In this document: in pieces, positions 1-10,580 of the stretch
Numbering within the stretch: position 1 is the stretch's first letter
Layout: the number at the start of each line of letters is the position of its first letter
NCBI GenBank assembly: GCA_020639095.1
Contig: JACKHH010000017.1
Span: 1-64,000, forward strand
Reading direction: 5' to 3'
Origin: Phycisphaerales bacterium
GTDB taxonomy: Bacteria; Planctomycetota; Phycisphaerae; UBA1845
DNA length: 64,000 nucleotides
The notes under the pieces: generated by a model
Databases searched by the model: none
What the model saw: the letters and a program-made list of their open reading frames with translations, nothing else
Told to the model about the DNA's origin: nothing
Made by a program: the position numbers and the translations under genes

Positions 1-1
1 G

Positions 2-1696
2 CGACTCGGGCCGATCACCGTCACCTACGAAACGTACGGCAAGCTGAGCGACGCGCGCGACAATGCCGTCTTCATCTGCCACGCGCTTACCGGCGACGCC
101 CATGCCGCCGGCTTCCACGACGCGAGCACCAAACGCCCGGGATGGTGGGAAATCATGATCGGTCCGGGCAAACCGATCGACACCGACCGCTACTTCGTGA
201 TCTGCGCGAACGTGCTCGGTGGGTGTCGCGGCACCACCGGCCCGTCGAGCGTAAATCCGGAGACGGGTGAGACGTGGGGATTGGATTTTCCTGTAGTCAC
301 CATCGGTGACATGGTCAAGGTACACAAGCGTTTGACCGAGCACCTGGGGATCGAACGGCTGCTGGCGGTGGTCGGCGGGTCGATGGGGGGGATGCAGGTG
401 CTCGACTGGGCGGTGCGTTATCCGCAGAGTGTCGCGGGTGCAATTGCGATCGCGACCACCCCGCGACTCAGCGCGCAGTCGATCGCGTTCGACGCGATCG
501 GCAGGACTGCCATCCTGAGCGACCCCAACTTCAACGCGGGCAGGTACGCCGAGGATGGCGGACCGGCAGAGGGGCTTGCGATTGCGCGGATGATCGGCCA
601 CATCACGTACCTCTCCGAGCAGGGAATGCACGAGAAGTTCGGCAGGCAACTGCGTCACGCCGACCGCTACCGCTACGATTTCTCCCATGAATTCTCAGTG
701 GAAACGTACCTGAACCACCAGGGCCGGGCCTTCGTGGAGCGCTTCGACGCGAACAGCTACCTCTACGTCACCAAGGCGATGGACTATTTCGACCTGACGG
801 CGCAACGCGGGTCGCTGGCGGATGCGCTGCGCGACGTATCAGCCCGCTTCTTGCTCGTGAGTTTCAAGAGCGATTGGCTGTTCACGCCGGCGCAGTCGCG
901 GCAGGTCGTTGACGGTTTGCTCGCGAACCAGAAACGCGTGACCTATTGCGACATCGACTCGCAGTACGGGCACGACGCGTTCCTGCTCGAACCGGAACGC
1001 CTGGGCCGGTTGATTCGCGGCCACCTTGAAGGCGTGCAGCATCGCGAGCAGACCGGCAAGTCGCGCCTCGGGCAATTCGTGACGCCATTCACCGAGGAAT
1101 CGCAGACGCGCCAGCGCCACGACCACGATTGCATCGCGTCGTGGATCGAACCGCAGACGCGCGTGCTCGACCTGGGTTGCGGCGACGGCGCGCTGCTGCA
1201 CCGATTGCGTGTCAGCAAGCAGGTGCGCGGACTGGGCATCGAGCGCGACGAGTCAGCCGTGCTCGACTGCGTGGATCGCGGCATCACGGTTGTGCACGGC
1301 GAACTCGAAGAGGAACTCGCGAAATTCCCGGACAACGTGTTCGACGTCGTAATACTTTCGCAAACGCTCCAGTCGCTCGACGCGCCGGAGAAGGTGCTGC
1401 GCGAGATGCTTCGCGTTGGTCGGGAGTGCATCGTGAGTTTCAGCAACGGCGCTTACTGGCAACGGCGGATTACGTTGGTCGGTGGCCGCGTCGCGCCGCT
1501 CGGTGGTGCGACGTCGTGGCACGCGGGCCCGCTCGAACGCGGCCTATCGCTGAAGGATTTCCTGGAACGCTGCGCCGACGACGGTTTGCGCGTTGATCGC
1601 GTAGCTGCGCTGAAAGCGGAATCTGGCAGGCCGGTGCGCTGGGGCGCAAACCTGCGGGCAGCGGAGGCTGTCGTGCGTCTTCGCAGCCAGTCTTAG
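2..1696 (+). CDS. metXW: Homoserine O-acyltransferase MetX fused to MetW (5' end outside window)
   Basis: The frame is open to the left edge, so the N-terminus is missing; 564 residues are visible. The first two thirds is an alpha/beta-hydrolase acyltransferase of the MetX family, which activates homoserine for methionine synthesis. It shows the nucleophile elbow GGSMGG (Ser at 380), the acid Asp in FKSDWLF (872) and the His in YGHDAF (971). From about 1080 the chain continues without a stop into a MetW-like class I methyltransferase fold with the glycine-rich loop VLDLGCGDG (1163-1189). MetX and MetW are usually separate neighbouring genes, and here they are one polypeptide. Acetyl versus succinyl specificity cannot be read from what is visible. 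No clean terminator follows. Confidence 0.93.
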   Translation, partial: RLGPITVTYETYGKLSDARDNAVFICHALTGDAHAAGFHDASTKRPGWWEIMIGPGKPIDTDRYFVICANVLGGCRGTTGPSSVNPETGETWGLDFPVVTIGDMVKVHKRLTEHLGIERLLAVVGGSMGGMQVLDWAVRYPQSVAGAIAIATTPRLSAQSIAFDAIGRTAILSDPNFNAGRYAEDGGPAEGLAIARMIGHITYLSEQGMHEKFGRQLRHADRYRYDFSHEFSVETYLNHQGRAFVERFDANSYLYVTKAMDYFDLTAQRGSLADALRDVSARFLLVSFKSDWLFTPAQSRQVVDGLLANQKRVTYCDIDSQYGHDAFLLEPERLGRLIRGHLEGVQHREQTGKSRLGQFVTPFTEESQTRQRHDHDCIASWIEPQTRVLDLGCGDGALLHRLRVSKQVRGLGIERDESAVLDCVDRGITVVHGELEEELAKFPDNVFDVVILSQTLQSLDAPEKVLREMLRVGRECIVSFSNGAYWQRRITLVGGRVAPLGGATSWHAGPLERGLSLKDFLERCADDGLRVDRVAALKAESGRPVRWGANLRAAEAVVRLRSQS

Positions 1697-2052
1697 CGCG
1701 AAGTTATCGGAGGTCGCTGCGATATAGCGGAATTAACGCCTCTTGCAGCCAAAGAGCGGCGGTGCGCTAGCCTGCGTGGTGTTTTTTCAGGAAGTTCACT
1801 ATTGCCGAGTCGGCGAAAGTTGGGGTACAATGTCGGCGATGTCGCAGGCAGCACAACATCTTGCCTCACAGCCGCTTACGTCGCTCGCGACGCACTCACC
1901 CGCGGTGTCGGATCGCCGCAGCCGAACAGCCCCCCGACTGACATCGGTCTCCCGAACCACAATGGGCACCGTAACAACAGTGGGTACAGCGCTGGTATCG
2001 GATCTCCTGATTAACCTCGTATAGAACCTCTTTTTGGGGTGAGGGTAGCGCC
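1697..2052. other. Gene-free stretch between metXW and gltB
   Basis: These 356 bases hold no convincing gene. A short open frame at 1743-2024 has no ribosome site and a low-complexity Ser/Thr-rich translation. The useful content is a candidate promoter near 1802-1831, which would give gltB a leader of about 215 bases, and a G-rich segment just before the gltB start that may act as its ribosome site. I recognise no riboswitch in the leader. Confidence 0.6.
1802..1831 (+). promoter_or_regulatory. Candidate sigma-70-type promoter for gltB
   Basis: TTGCCG (1802-1807) and TACAAT (1826-1831) are separated by 18 bases, a fair match to -35/-10 elements. It is the best such pair in the gap upstream of gltB. 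It is a pattern match only. Confidence 0.4.
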
Positions 2053-5000
2053 ATGATGGGCAACCCCCCTGGCCAATTCGGCCTTTATGACGCGCGCTTT
2101 GAACACGACGCCTGTGGCGTGGGATTCGTTGCAGCCATTTCCGGCGAACCGACACACGACATCGTGCATCACGGCATCACTGGTCTCGTGAATCTCGCGC
2201 ATCGCGGCGCGGTCAGCGCCGACGGTCTCAGCGGCGACGGTGCCGGAATGCTCACACAGATTCCGCGACGCTTTTTCGCGAAGACGCTCGCGGACGCGCG
2301 CATCAAACTCGACTGTATCGACGACCTCGCGGTCGGCGTCGTATTTCTACCGCTTGCGGACGCAGTGACCCGCGAGCGCTGCGTCAAGCTGATCGAACAG
2401 CAGATTGTGCGTAGCGGGTTGCGCCTGTTGGGTTGGCGGCAGGTTCCGATCGATCGCGGCGCATTGGGGCGCGAGGCTGCCTCGACCTGTCCCGACATTC
2501 GCCATGTGCTCGTCGCGCGGCCAGCCGATCTGGACGCGGATGGCTTTGAGCGACGCCTGTACCTTGCGCGGAAGCGCATCGAGTCGGCGGCGCGCACGGA
2601 GCGCGTCGGGCCGGTGTATCTGCCGTCATTGTCGTCGCGGGTGATCGTGTACAAGGGATTGATGGTTGCGCCGCAGCTTGCGTCGTTCTATCCCGATCTT
2701 GCGGACCCGCTTTATGAATCCGCAATCTCGGTGTTCCACCAACGTTTCAGCACGAATACTTTTCCCAATTGGCGATTGGCGCAACCCTTCCGCTTCCTCT
2801 CGCACAACGGCGAGATCAACACGATCCAAGGCAATATCAACCGTTTTCAAGCCTGTGTGCCGTCGCTCAAGAGCGAGATCTGGGGCCGCGACATCGCCGA
2901 CCTCATGCCCACCATTGAAGAGGGCTGTAGCGATTCCGGCGCGCTGGACAACGTGTTCGAATTGCTCGTGCTCAGCGGGCGCGACCCGCTGCACGCAATG
3001 ATGATGCTGGTGCCCGAAGCCTACCAGCAGATGTCGGAAATGCCCGCGGATATGGGCGCGTTCTTCGAGTATCACGCGGCGCTGATGGCGCCGTGGGACG
3101 GACCGGCTGCACTTGCGTTCACCGATGGTCGCATCGCAGCCGCGGCGCTCGATCGCAACGGTCTGCGTCCGCTGCGCTACTGGATCACGGCGGATGATTT
3201 GGTTGTGGTGGCGTCGGAAACCGGTCTGACGGATATCCCCTATACCAGCGTCGTCGAAAGCGGGCGACTCGGTCCGGGCAAGCTGTTCGCCGTCGACACG
3301 GTCAACAAGTGCGTGCTGTACGACAACGCGATCAAAACGGCGGCTGCTCTGCGCCGACCTTATCGCAAGTGGGTCGAAGCCAACATGATTCGCCACGCGT
3401 ACGAACCCGTCGGCGACGTGACGCAGCGCCTGACCGTGCAGGTCAGCGACCTGACGCGTATGCAGAAAGCGTTCGCGTACGGCAGCGAGGACGTTGAACG
3501 CATTCTCGAACCCATCGTGTACACCGGTAAGGAGCCGGTCGGTTCAATGGGCGACGACACGCCAATCGCCGTGCTCTCATCCCAGCCGAAGACTGTTTAC
3601 CGTTATTTCAAGCAGGTGTTCGCGCAGGTGACGAACCCGCCGATCGACTCGCTGCGTGAACGTTGCGTGATGTCGCGGCGTATTGCGTTGGGTTGGCGGC
3701 ATTCAGTGCTCGGCGAATCGGAAGACGCGACGTCGTTGGTGAAGTTCAATTCGCCGGTCGTGACCACGCGTGAGTTCGAGTGGCTGCTCGGCCTCGACGA
3801 TGCGCGTTTCCGCTATGGCACCGTGCAGTGCGTCTTCCGCGTGTCGGACGGGCCGGAAGCGCTTGAGCCGGCGATCGAACGCATCTGTCACGATGCCGAG
3901 GCGCTGGTTGATGCCGGGCGCACGCTGATCGTCTTGAGCGACCGGCTGGTGGCGAGCGACTGGGCGCACGTGCCCATGATGCTGGCGACGGCTGCGGTGC
4001 ATCATCATCTCACGCGCGTGGGCAAACGTATGCGTTGCTCGCTGATCTGCGACACCGGCGACGTGCGCGACGCGCATCACTTCGCGTGTCTGTTCGGTTA
4101 CGGTGCAGCCTTGATTCACCCGTACTTGGCGCTGACCGGCATTGCGGACATCGTCACGCGCGATCCGCGCGGAACCGGCGTGACGCTGGAAGAAGCCGTC
4201 ACGAACTACCGCACGGGCATGGAAGACGGCGTGCTCAAGATCATGGCCAAACGCGGCATCTCGACGATCAACGCGTACCGCGGCGCCCAGGTCTTTGAGG
4301 CCATTGGTATTTCCAAAGAGGTCACCGACGCGTACTTCACGGGCACGGTAAGCCGAATTGGCGGCGTGAACCTGGAAACGATCGCTGCCGACGTGCTCAA
4401 GTTCCACGCGGAGGCGTACGGCGAGGATATCACGCTCGCGGATCGCGGCATCTATCACTATCGCAAGGGCGGGGAGTATCACGCAGCCAACCCGACGATC
4501 AACAAGGTGCTCCACAAAGCCGTGCGCGAACGCAGTCGCGAAGACTACGAACGCTATGAACGGCTGACGGATGATCGCCCGCCGTGTCATCTGCGTGACC
4601 TGCTCGACTGGAAGCGCGCAGAAAAGCCGGTACCGCTCGAAGAAGTCGAATCCGTTTCCGAAATCGTGCAGCGATTCTCGACGCAGGCGATGAGCCTGGG
4701 CGCGATCTCACCGGAAACGCACGAGGTGCTCGCGGTCGCGATGAATCGTCTCGGCGGGCGCAGCAACTCGGGCGAGGGCGGTGAGGATCCCGCACGCTAC
4801 TACGCCGATACCGGCGGATCGAATTATCCGAGGCTTTCGCTCTGGCGACCCGAGCCGGGCGACTTCGGCAACAGCGCGATCAAGCAGGTCGCGTCCGGGC
4901 GTTTCGGTGTTACGCCGGAATATCTCGTGTCTGCGGAAGAGCTGGAGATCAAGATGGCCCAGGGCGCGAAGCCCGGCGAGGGCGGTCAGATTTCCGGTGG

Positions 5001-6651
5001 CAAGGTCTCGGAGTATATCGCCAAATTGCGGAATTCCCTACCGGGCGCACCGCTGATCTCACCGCCGCCGCACCACGACATCTACTCGATCGAGGACCTC
5101 GGCCAGCTCATCTACGACCTGCGCCGAATCAACCCGACCGCGCGCGTCGGCGTGAAGCTGGTGTCCGTCGCGGGCGTGGGCACGATCGCTGCCGGTGTGG
5201 TCAAAGCCTACGCCGATTGCATTCAGATTTCCGGATTCGATGGCGGGACCGGAGCGTCGCCGCTTTCGTCGATCAAGCATGCGGGCCTGCCGTGGGAGCT
5301 TGGCCTTGCGGAAATTCAGCAGACGCTGGTGCTCAACGACCTCCGAGGCCGAGTCACCGTGCGCGTCGATGGCGGTATGCGAACCGGTCGCGACGTGATC
5401 ATGGGCGCGCTGCTCGGCGCTGATGAGTACGGGTTCGGAACTGCGGCCTTGATCGCCGCCGGTTGTGTCATGGTGCGTCAGTGCCATCTCAACACCTGCC
5501 CCGTGGGCATCGCCACGCAGCGCAGCGACCTGCGGCGTAAGTTCCCGGGCCATCCGGACCACGTGATCGCGCTGATGGTGTTCATCGCCGAGCAGGTGCG
5601 GTTGTCGCTCGCGCAGATGGGCTTCCGCAACTTGGAAGACATCATAGGCCGGGTCGACCTGCTGCACGCACGCACCGACGTCGTGCTGCCCAAGGCGCCG
5701 AAGATCGATCTTAGCGCGATGCTCACCGACCCCGATCCGAAACGCAAGAAACCGCGTCGCCGTGTGCAACATCGCAACGAGCGCCCGCAGTCGGACACGC
5801 CGCTGGATGAGATCGTATGGCGCGAATGCATGCCCGCGGTGGTGAATCGCAACCCGATCGTGCGCCGCTTCCAGATCACCAATCGCGACCGCAGCGTAGG
5901 TGCCCGCCTGTCCGGTGAGATCGCACGACACACGCGTTCGCAAGGGCTACCGTCTGGTTCGATAGATCTTCGTTTCAACGGCATCGCCGGGCAGAGTTTC
6001 GGCGCGTTCACCAATCGCGGGATGTCGCTGACGCTCGAAGGCGAAGCGCAGGATGGCGTGGGCAAGGGCATGTACGGCGGAACGATCGTGATCAAGTCGC
6101 CGAACAGCAAGCGTGCGAACAAGCTCACCGATCCCGTTGTCATGGGAAATGCGGTGATGTATGGTGCGACCGGCGGTATGCTCTTCGCAGCCGGTCGTGC
6201 CGGCGAACGCTTCTGCGTGCGAAACTCCGGCGGTTGGGCGGTTGTCGAAGGGTGTGGCGACCACGGCTGTGAGTACATGACGAACGGGTTGGTTGCGATC
6301 CTTGGCGACACGGGCCGCAACTTCGGCGCGGGCATGACTGGTGGTGCCGCGTACCTGTATGAGTCGCGCGGTCCGGAGGACTGGCGCTACAACGAGGGCG
6401 CGGTTCGCATCGAAGCGCTCGACGACGCGACGGACGTGCAGTTGTTGCGCGCGTTGATTGAGCGGCATCAGCGTTTGACCGGCAGCCCGCGCGCCGCAGC
6501 CATCCTCGACGATTGGGATCGCGCGCAGCACCTGTTTTGCGTCGCGGTGCCCGAGTCGAACGACGATGCATGGTTCGCGCGGTTGCAGGAAATGAAACTC
6601 GCAGCCCTCGCGGAGTTGCAGGAAGACAAACGCGTCTCTCAAGCTGGCTAG
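2053..6651 (+). CDS. gltB: Glutamate synthase, large (alpha) subunit
   Basis: Makes glutamate from glutamine and 2-oxoglutarate. The 1532-residue chain has the full order of the family: N-terminal class II amidotransferase, central domain, FMN-binding synthase domain and C-terminal beta-helix. After a 20-residue propeptide the catalytic Cys21 sits in ACGVGF, as expected for autocatalytic removal of the leader. The 3Fe-4S ligands are Cys1138, Cys1144 and Cys1149 (spacing C-x5-C-x4-C). A Lys/Arg-rich linker lies at about residues 1216-1245. No gltD small subunit is adjacent, so either gltD is elsewhere or the enzyme is ferredoxin-dependent; length does not decide this. The start follows a G-rich stretch, and ATG codons at 2053 and 2056 are both possible. 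Confidence 0.97.
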   Translation: MMGNPPGQFGLYDARFEHDACGVGFVAAISGEPTHDIVHHGITGLVNLAHRGAVSADGLSGDGAGMLTQIPRRFFAKTLADARIKLDCIDDLAVGVVFLPLADAVTRERCVKLIEQQIVRSGLRLLGWRQVPIDRGALGREAASTCPDIRHVLVARPADLDADGFERRLYLARKRIESAARTERVGPVYLPSLSSRVIVYKGLMVAPQLASFYPDLADPLYESAISVFHQRFSTNTFPNWRLAQPFRFLSHNGEINTIQGNINRFQACVPSLKSEIWGRDIADLMPTIEEGCSDSGALDNVFELLVLSGRDPLHAMMMLVPEAYQQMSEMPADMGAFFEYHAALMAPWDGPAALAFTDGRIAAAALDRNGLRPLRYWITADDLVVVASETGLTDIPYTSVVESGRLGPGKLFAVDTVNKCVLYDNAIKTAAALRRPYRKWVEANMIRHAYEPVGDVTQRLTVQVSDLTRMQKAFAYGSEDVERILEPIVYTGKEPVGSMGDDTPIAVLSSQPKTVYRYFKQVFAQVTNPPIDSLRERCVMSRRIALGWRHSVLGESEDATSLVKFNSPVVTTREFEWLLGLDDARFRYGTVQCVFRVSDGPEALEPAIERICHDAEALVDAGRTLIVLSDRLVASDWAHVPMMLATAAVHHHLTRVGKRMRCSLICDTGDVRDAHHFACLFGYGAALIHPYLALTGIADIVTRDPRGTGVTLEEAVTNYRTGMEDGVLKIMAKRGISTINAYRGAQVFEAIGISKEVTDAYFTGTVSRIGGVNLETIAADVLKFHAEAYGEDITLADRGIYHYRKGGEYHAANPTINKVLHKAVRERSREDYERYERLTDDRPPCHLRDLLDWKRAEKPVPLEEVESVSEIVQRFSTQAMSLGAISPETHEVLAVAMNRLGGRSNSGEGGEDPARYYADTGGSNYPRLSLWRPEPGDFGNSAIKQVASGRFGVTPEYLVSAEELEIKMAQGAKPGEGGQISGGKVSEYIAKLRNSLPGAPLISPPPHHDIYSIEDLGQLIYDLRRINPTARVGVKLVSVAGVGTIAAGVVKAYADCIQISGFDGGTGASPLSSIKHAGLPWELGLAEIQQTLVLNDLRGRVTVRVDGGMRTGRDVIMGALLGADEYGFGTAALIAAGCVMVRQCHLNTCPVGIATQRSDLRRKFPGHPDHVIALMVFIAEQVRLSLAQMGFRNLEDIIGRVDLLHARTDVVLPKAPKIDLSAMLTDPDPKRKKPRRRVQHRNERPQSDTPLDEIVWRECMPAVVNRNPIVRRFQITNRDRSVGARLSGEIARHTRSQGLPSGSIDLRFNGIAGQSFGAFTNRGMSLTLEGEAQDGVGKGMYGGTIVIKSPNSKRANKLTDPVVMGNAVMYGATGGMLFAAGRAGERFCVRNSGGWAVVEGCGDHGCEYMTNGLVAILGDTGRNFGAGMTGGAAYLYESRGPEDWRYNEGAVRIEALDDATDVQLLRALIERHQRLTGSPRAAAILDDWDRAQHLFCVAVPESNDDAWFARLQEMKLAALAELQEDKRVSQAG

Positions 6652-6690
6652 GACGCCGAAGGTTAACAGGACGAGTAGCCCAACAAACGT

Positions 6691-6846
6691 GAATCAGAAC
6701 CCCGGGCGCCAAGCCCGGGGCCAAAGAAGCAAGATGCAAGGCCGAAGAGGACGCCAAAGGCGTCCCGGCCCACAGCCCAGGGTTGTCGCGCAGCGACTAC
6801 CCTGGGTAACGAAGACCCCAATAGTAAGTCAACCCCAACGGGGTTG
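6691..6846. repeat. Cluster of four intergenic hairpins before ilvD
   Basis: Four perfect or near-perfect hairpins fill most of the gltB-ilvD gap. H1 (6700-6720) has an 8-bp stem and loop GCCAA. H2 (6740-6770) is a 7-bp stem inside a 5-bp outer stem. H3 (6776-6806) has a 14-position stem with one mismatch. H4 (6830-6846) has a 7-bp stem and loop AAC. H1 belongs to a family with copies at 8582-8602, 36624-36644 and, inverted, 36677-36697. Confidence 0.85.
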
Positions 6847-6868
6847 CGGCCCCGGACTCGACGAAACC

Positions 6869-8548
<1,680 letters not shown>

Positions 8549-8581
8549 CGGATTGCCAAGTTCGTTGGCGAACAATCAGAA

Positions 8582-8602
8582 CCCAGGGCGCCAAGCCCTG
8601 GG
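8582..8602. repeat. GCCAA-loop hairpin downstream of ilvD
   Basis: Perfect 8-bp stem CCCAGGGC/GCCCTGGG around the loop GCCAA, preceded by AATCAGAA. It is the same family as 6700-6720 with a different, compensated stem. There is no U-tract, so it is not a typical terminator. Confidence 0.8.
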
Positions 8603-8716
8603 CCGATCCGCCAATATCTGCAAGAGCTAGGTAACACCACAATACCGCACCACCAGTGCACGTCGGCACGGGATCACCGCATCTCCAACTCGTCCGGTGC
8701 AATCCCGCATTTGAAC

Positions 8717-8745
8717 TTGTGCCCGTTCGGAAAAGCCAGTATGAC
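8717..8745 (+). promoter_or_regulatory. Candidate promoter for the small lipoprotein gene
   Basis: TTGTGC (8717-8722), a 17-base spacer and TATGAC (8740-8745) lie about 65 bases before the start of the next gene. The fit is moderate; it is a pattern match only. Confidence 0.3.
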
Positions 8746-8809
8746 ACACTGCGTCATGCATCGGGCTTGACGAAATCCCAAGAACGCACAATCAAGGAGG
8801 AGAACATCC

Positions 8810-9259
8810 ATGATGACGAAGAAGGTGTCGATGAAGTTTGCCGGGCTCGCGTTGGCGGTGCTTGCCGGCTGCACGGCCACGAGCACTCCGGACGACAATA
8901 TTGGCGACAATGATCTGGATGCCGTGGAGGTGGTGGTGGGGGCGAACTTCATCGCCGCGACGCGCGCGGGCACAACCACGGGCGTCAGCGACGAATCGAT
9001 CTGCGAAGGTTTCTACCCGGCGACGCCGAACCACACGCTGCAAATCGACGCGTCGTTGGGCATGAAGGTGAGCGCGGTCGGTGCGAACGGCGAAGACGTG
9101 CGTCTCTGGGCGCAGGCGGGCCAGAGCAACTTCTGCGGCGAGGGGACAACGTCCTCGGAAATCGCGCGTTTCTGGACGCGCGGCACCATCGATATCTACG
9201 TCGGCACCACCTCAAACGGATTCCCGGCAGAGTACGAGTTGACGTTTACGCCGAACTAG
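8810..9259 (+). CDS. Small predicted lipoprotein, function unknown
   Basis: A 149-residue protein with a basic N-terminus, short hydrophobic stretch and lipobox LAGC near residue 21, so probably lipid-anchored. The mature part begins with an acidic segment (PDDNIGDNDLD) and continues as a beta-rich domain containing two cysteines and ending in a strand typical of secreted beta-sandwiches (YELTFTPN). I do not recognise the family. A strong AAGGAGG (8794-8800) sits 9 bases before the first of two in-frame ATGs, which supports a real gene. It converges on leuB with only 13 bases between the stop codons. Confidence 0.75.
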   Translation: MMTKKVSMKFAGLALAVLAGCTATSTPDDNIGDNDLDAVEVVVGANFIAATRAGTTTGVSDESICEGFYPATPNHTLQIDASLGMKVSAVGANGEDVRLWAQAGQSNFCGEGTTSSEIARFWTRGTIDIYVGTTSNGFPAEYELTFTPN

Positions 9260-9272
9260 CGAGTGCGCGTCG

Positions 9273-10373
9273 TTACGCCGACGCGAAGCTCGGCGCCAGC
9301 GACTTGACCACGTTTGCGATCGCATCGCCCATCTCGCGCGTGCCAATGCTCGGCGCGCCGGGGCGGGCGATGTCGATCGTGCGGGCGCCTTCGGCGATCA
9401 CCTGATCGACGGCTGACTCGATAAGCTCGGCGCCTGCGGGCCATGCGAGCGAATCGCGACACATCATCGCAGCGCTCAAGATCATCCCGATGGGATTGGC
9501 AATTCCCTTGCCCGCGATGTCCGGGGCCGACCCGTGGATCGGTTCATACAAGCCGGGGCCATCAGCACCCAGCGATGCCGACGGCAGCAGGCCCATCGAA
9601 CCGGCGAGCACCGAGGCTTCGTCGGTGAGAATGTCGCCGAACATGTTGCCGGTCACGACCACGTCGAAGCGCGCGGGCGACTGAATGAGATACATGGCCG
9701 CGGCATCAACCAGAATGTGCTCGCGCTTGAGGTTGGGGAATTCATTCGCCAGCACCTTGTCAGCCGTTCGCCGCCAGAGGCGCGAAACTTCGAGCACGTT
9801 GGCTTTGTCGACTGAAGTCACCCGCCCGTTGCGCTGAACAGCCCACTGCGCCGCCAAACGCACCACGCGCTCAACCTCAGCCGTGTTGTAGATCATCGTG
9901 TCGTAGGCCTGCTCGCCGCTGGGATGCGGTTCGCATGCCCGCTTGCCGAAATAAATGCCGCCGGTCAATTCGCGGACCACGAGCATGTCGATGCCCTCGA
10001 CCAGCTCGCGACGCAGCGGACCGGCATCGGCGAGAGCGGGGTGTACGCGCACGGGCCGCAGGTTCGCGAACAGCCCGAGCGCCTTGCGAATGCCCAGCAA
10101 TCCTTGCTCGGGTCGGACGGCGGCCTGCGGGTTGTCCCACTTCGGCCCGCCAACCGCGCCGAGCAGAACTGCCGCTGACGACTTGCAGAGTTCCACGGTT
10201 TCATCGGGAAGCGCGGACCCGGTTGCATCGATGGCGCAACCGCCCAGCAAGCCTTCGCGGAAGGTGAATTGTTGGTCGAACGCCGATGCGGCTGCTTCCA
10301 GCACCTTGATCGCCTCGGCGACCACTTCCGGCCCGACACCATCACCCGGCAATACCGCGATCTGCTTGCTCAT
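9273..10373 (-). CDS. leuB: 3-isopropylmalate dehydrogenase
   Basis: Oxidative decarboxylation of 3-isopropylmalate in leucine synthesis, and of the methylmalate analogue if isoleucine is made from citramalate. The 366-residue protein starts MSKQIAVLPGDGVGPEV. The family nucleotide and metal motifs are present, including NMFGDILTDE and GSAPDIAGKG. The ATG at 10373 is preferred over an upstream TTG in the same frame. Leucine operons often end with leuB, and here a 207-base gap carrying two large inverted repeats separates it from cimA, so it may be weakly coupled to the operon or separately transcribed. Confidence 0.96.
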   Translation of the reverse strand: MSKQIAVLPGDGVGPEVVAEAIKVLEAAASAFDQQFTFREGLLGGCAIDATGSALPDETVELCKSSAAVLLGAVGGPKWDNPQAAVRPEQGLLGIRKALGLFANLRPVRVHPALADAGPLRRELVEGIDMLVVRELTGGIYFGKRACEPHPSGEQAYDTMIYNTAEVERVVRLAAQWAVQRNGRVTSVDKANVLEVSRLWRRTADKVLANEFPNLKREHILVDAAAMYLIQSPARFDVVVTGNMFGDILTDEASVLAGSMGLLPSASLGADGPGLYEPIHGSAPDIAGKGIANPIGMILSAAMMCRDSLAWPAGAELIESAVDQVIAEGARTIDIARPGAPSIGTREMGDAIANVVKSLAPSFASA

Positions 10374-10428
10374 CGATCCAGTTTTCCCCAATAAAACCTA
10401 TGATGCCAAGAAGAAATCCAAATACAGT

Positions 10429-10478
10429 GCGGCGTAGTGCCGCCTTCCCACGCCTTTCGGCAAACGGCACTACGCCGC
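10429..10478. repeat. 14-bp inverted repeat between cimA and leuB
   Basis: Perfect arms at 10429-10442 and 10465-10478, separated by 22 bases. The arms read GCGGCGTAGTGCCG and its complement. No U-tract follows on either strand. Confidence 0.8.
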
Positions 10479-10513
10479 CGGTATTCGAGAGTTCGACAGA
10501 CTCCGATGGCACA

Positions 10514-10565
10514 TGTGGGACCGGCTTTCCAGCCGGTCAGGACCGACTGGAAAGTCGGTCCCACA
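10514..10565. repeat. Cloverleaf-like inverted repeat (GTGGGACCGGCT family)
   Basis: Outer arms TGTGGGACCG and CGGTCCCACA (10514-10523, 10556-10565) enclose two inner hairpins with 7-bp stems, 10520-10537 (ACCGGCT/AGCCGGT) and 10542-10559 (ACCGACT/AGTCGGT). A second copy is at 62757-62808. The two inner stems differ by compensated changes. Confidence 0.8.
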
Positions 10566-10580
10566 GAGCCTGCAACCGAG

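Noticed and set aside
1749..1792. Intrinsic terminator after metXW (T-run near 1782)
   Set aside because: The T-run is real, but the preceding bases form no clean stem.
1743..2024. Small gene between metXW and gltB
   Set aside because: No ribosome site, Ser/Thr-rich low-complexity translation, and it overlaps the candidate gltB promoter.
6689..6868. 60-codon N-terminal extension of ilvD
   Set aside because: It is translated hairpin repeats; conserved sequence starts at the ATG at 6869.
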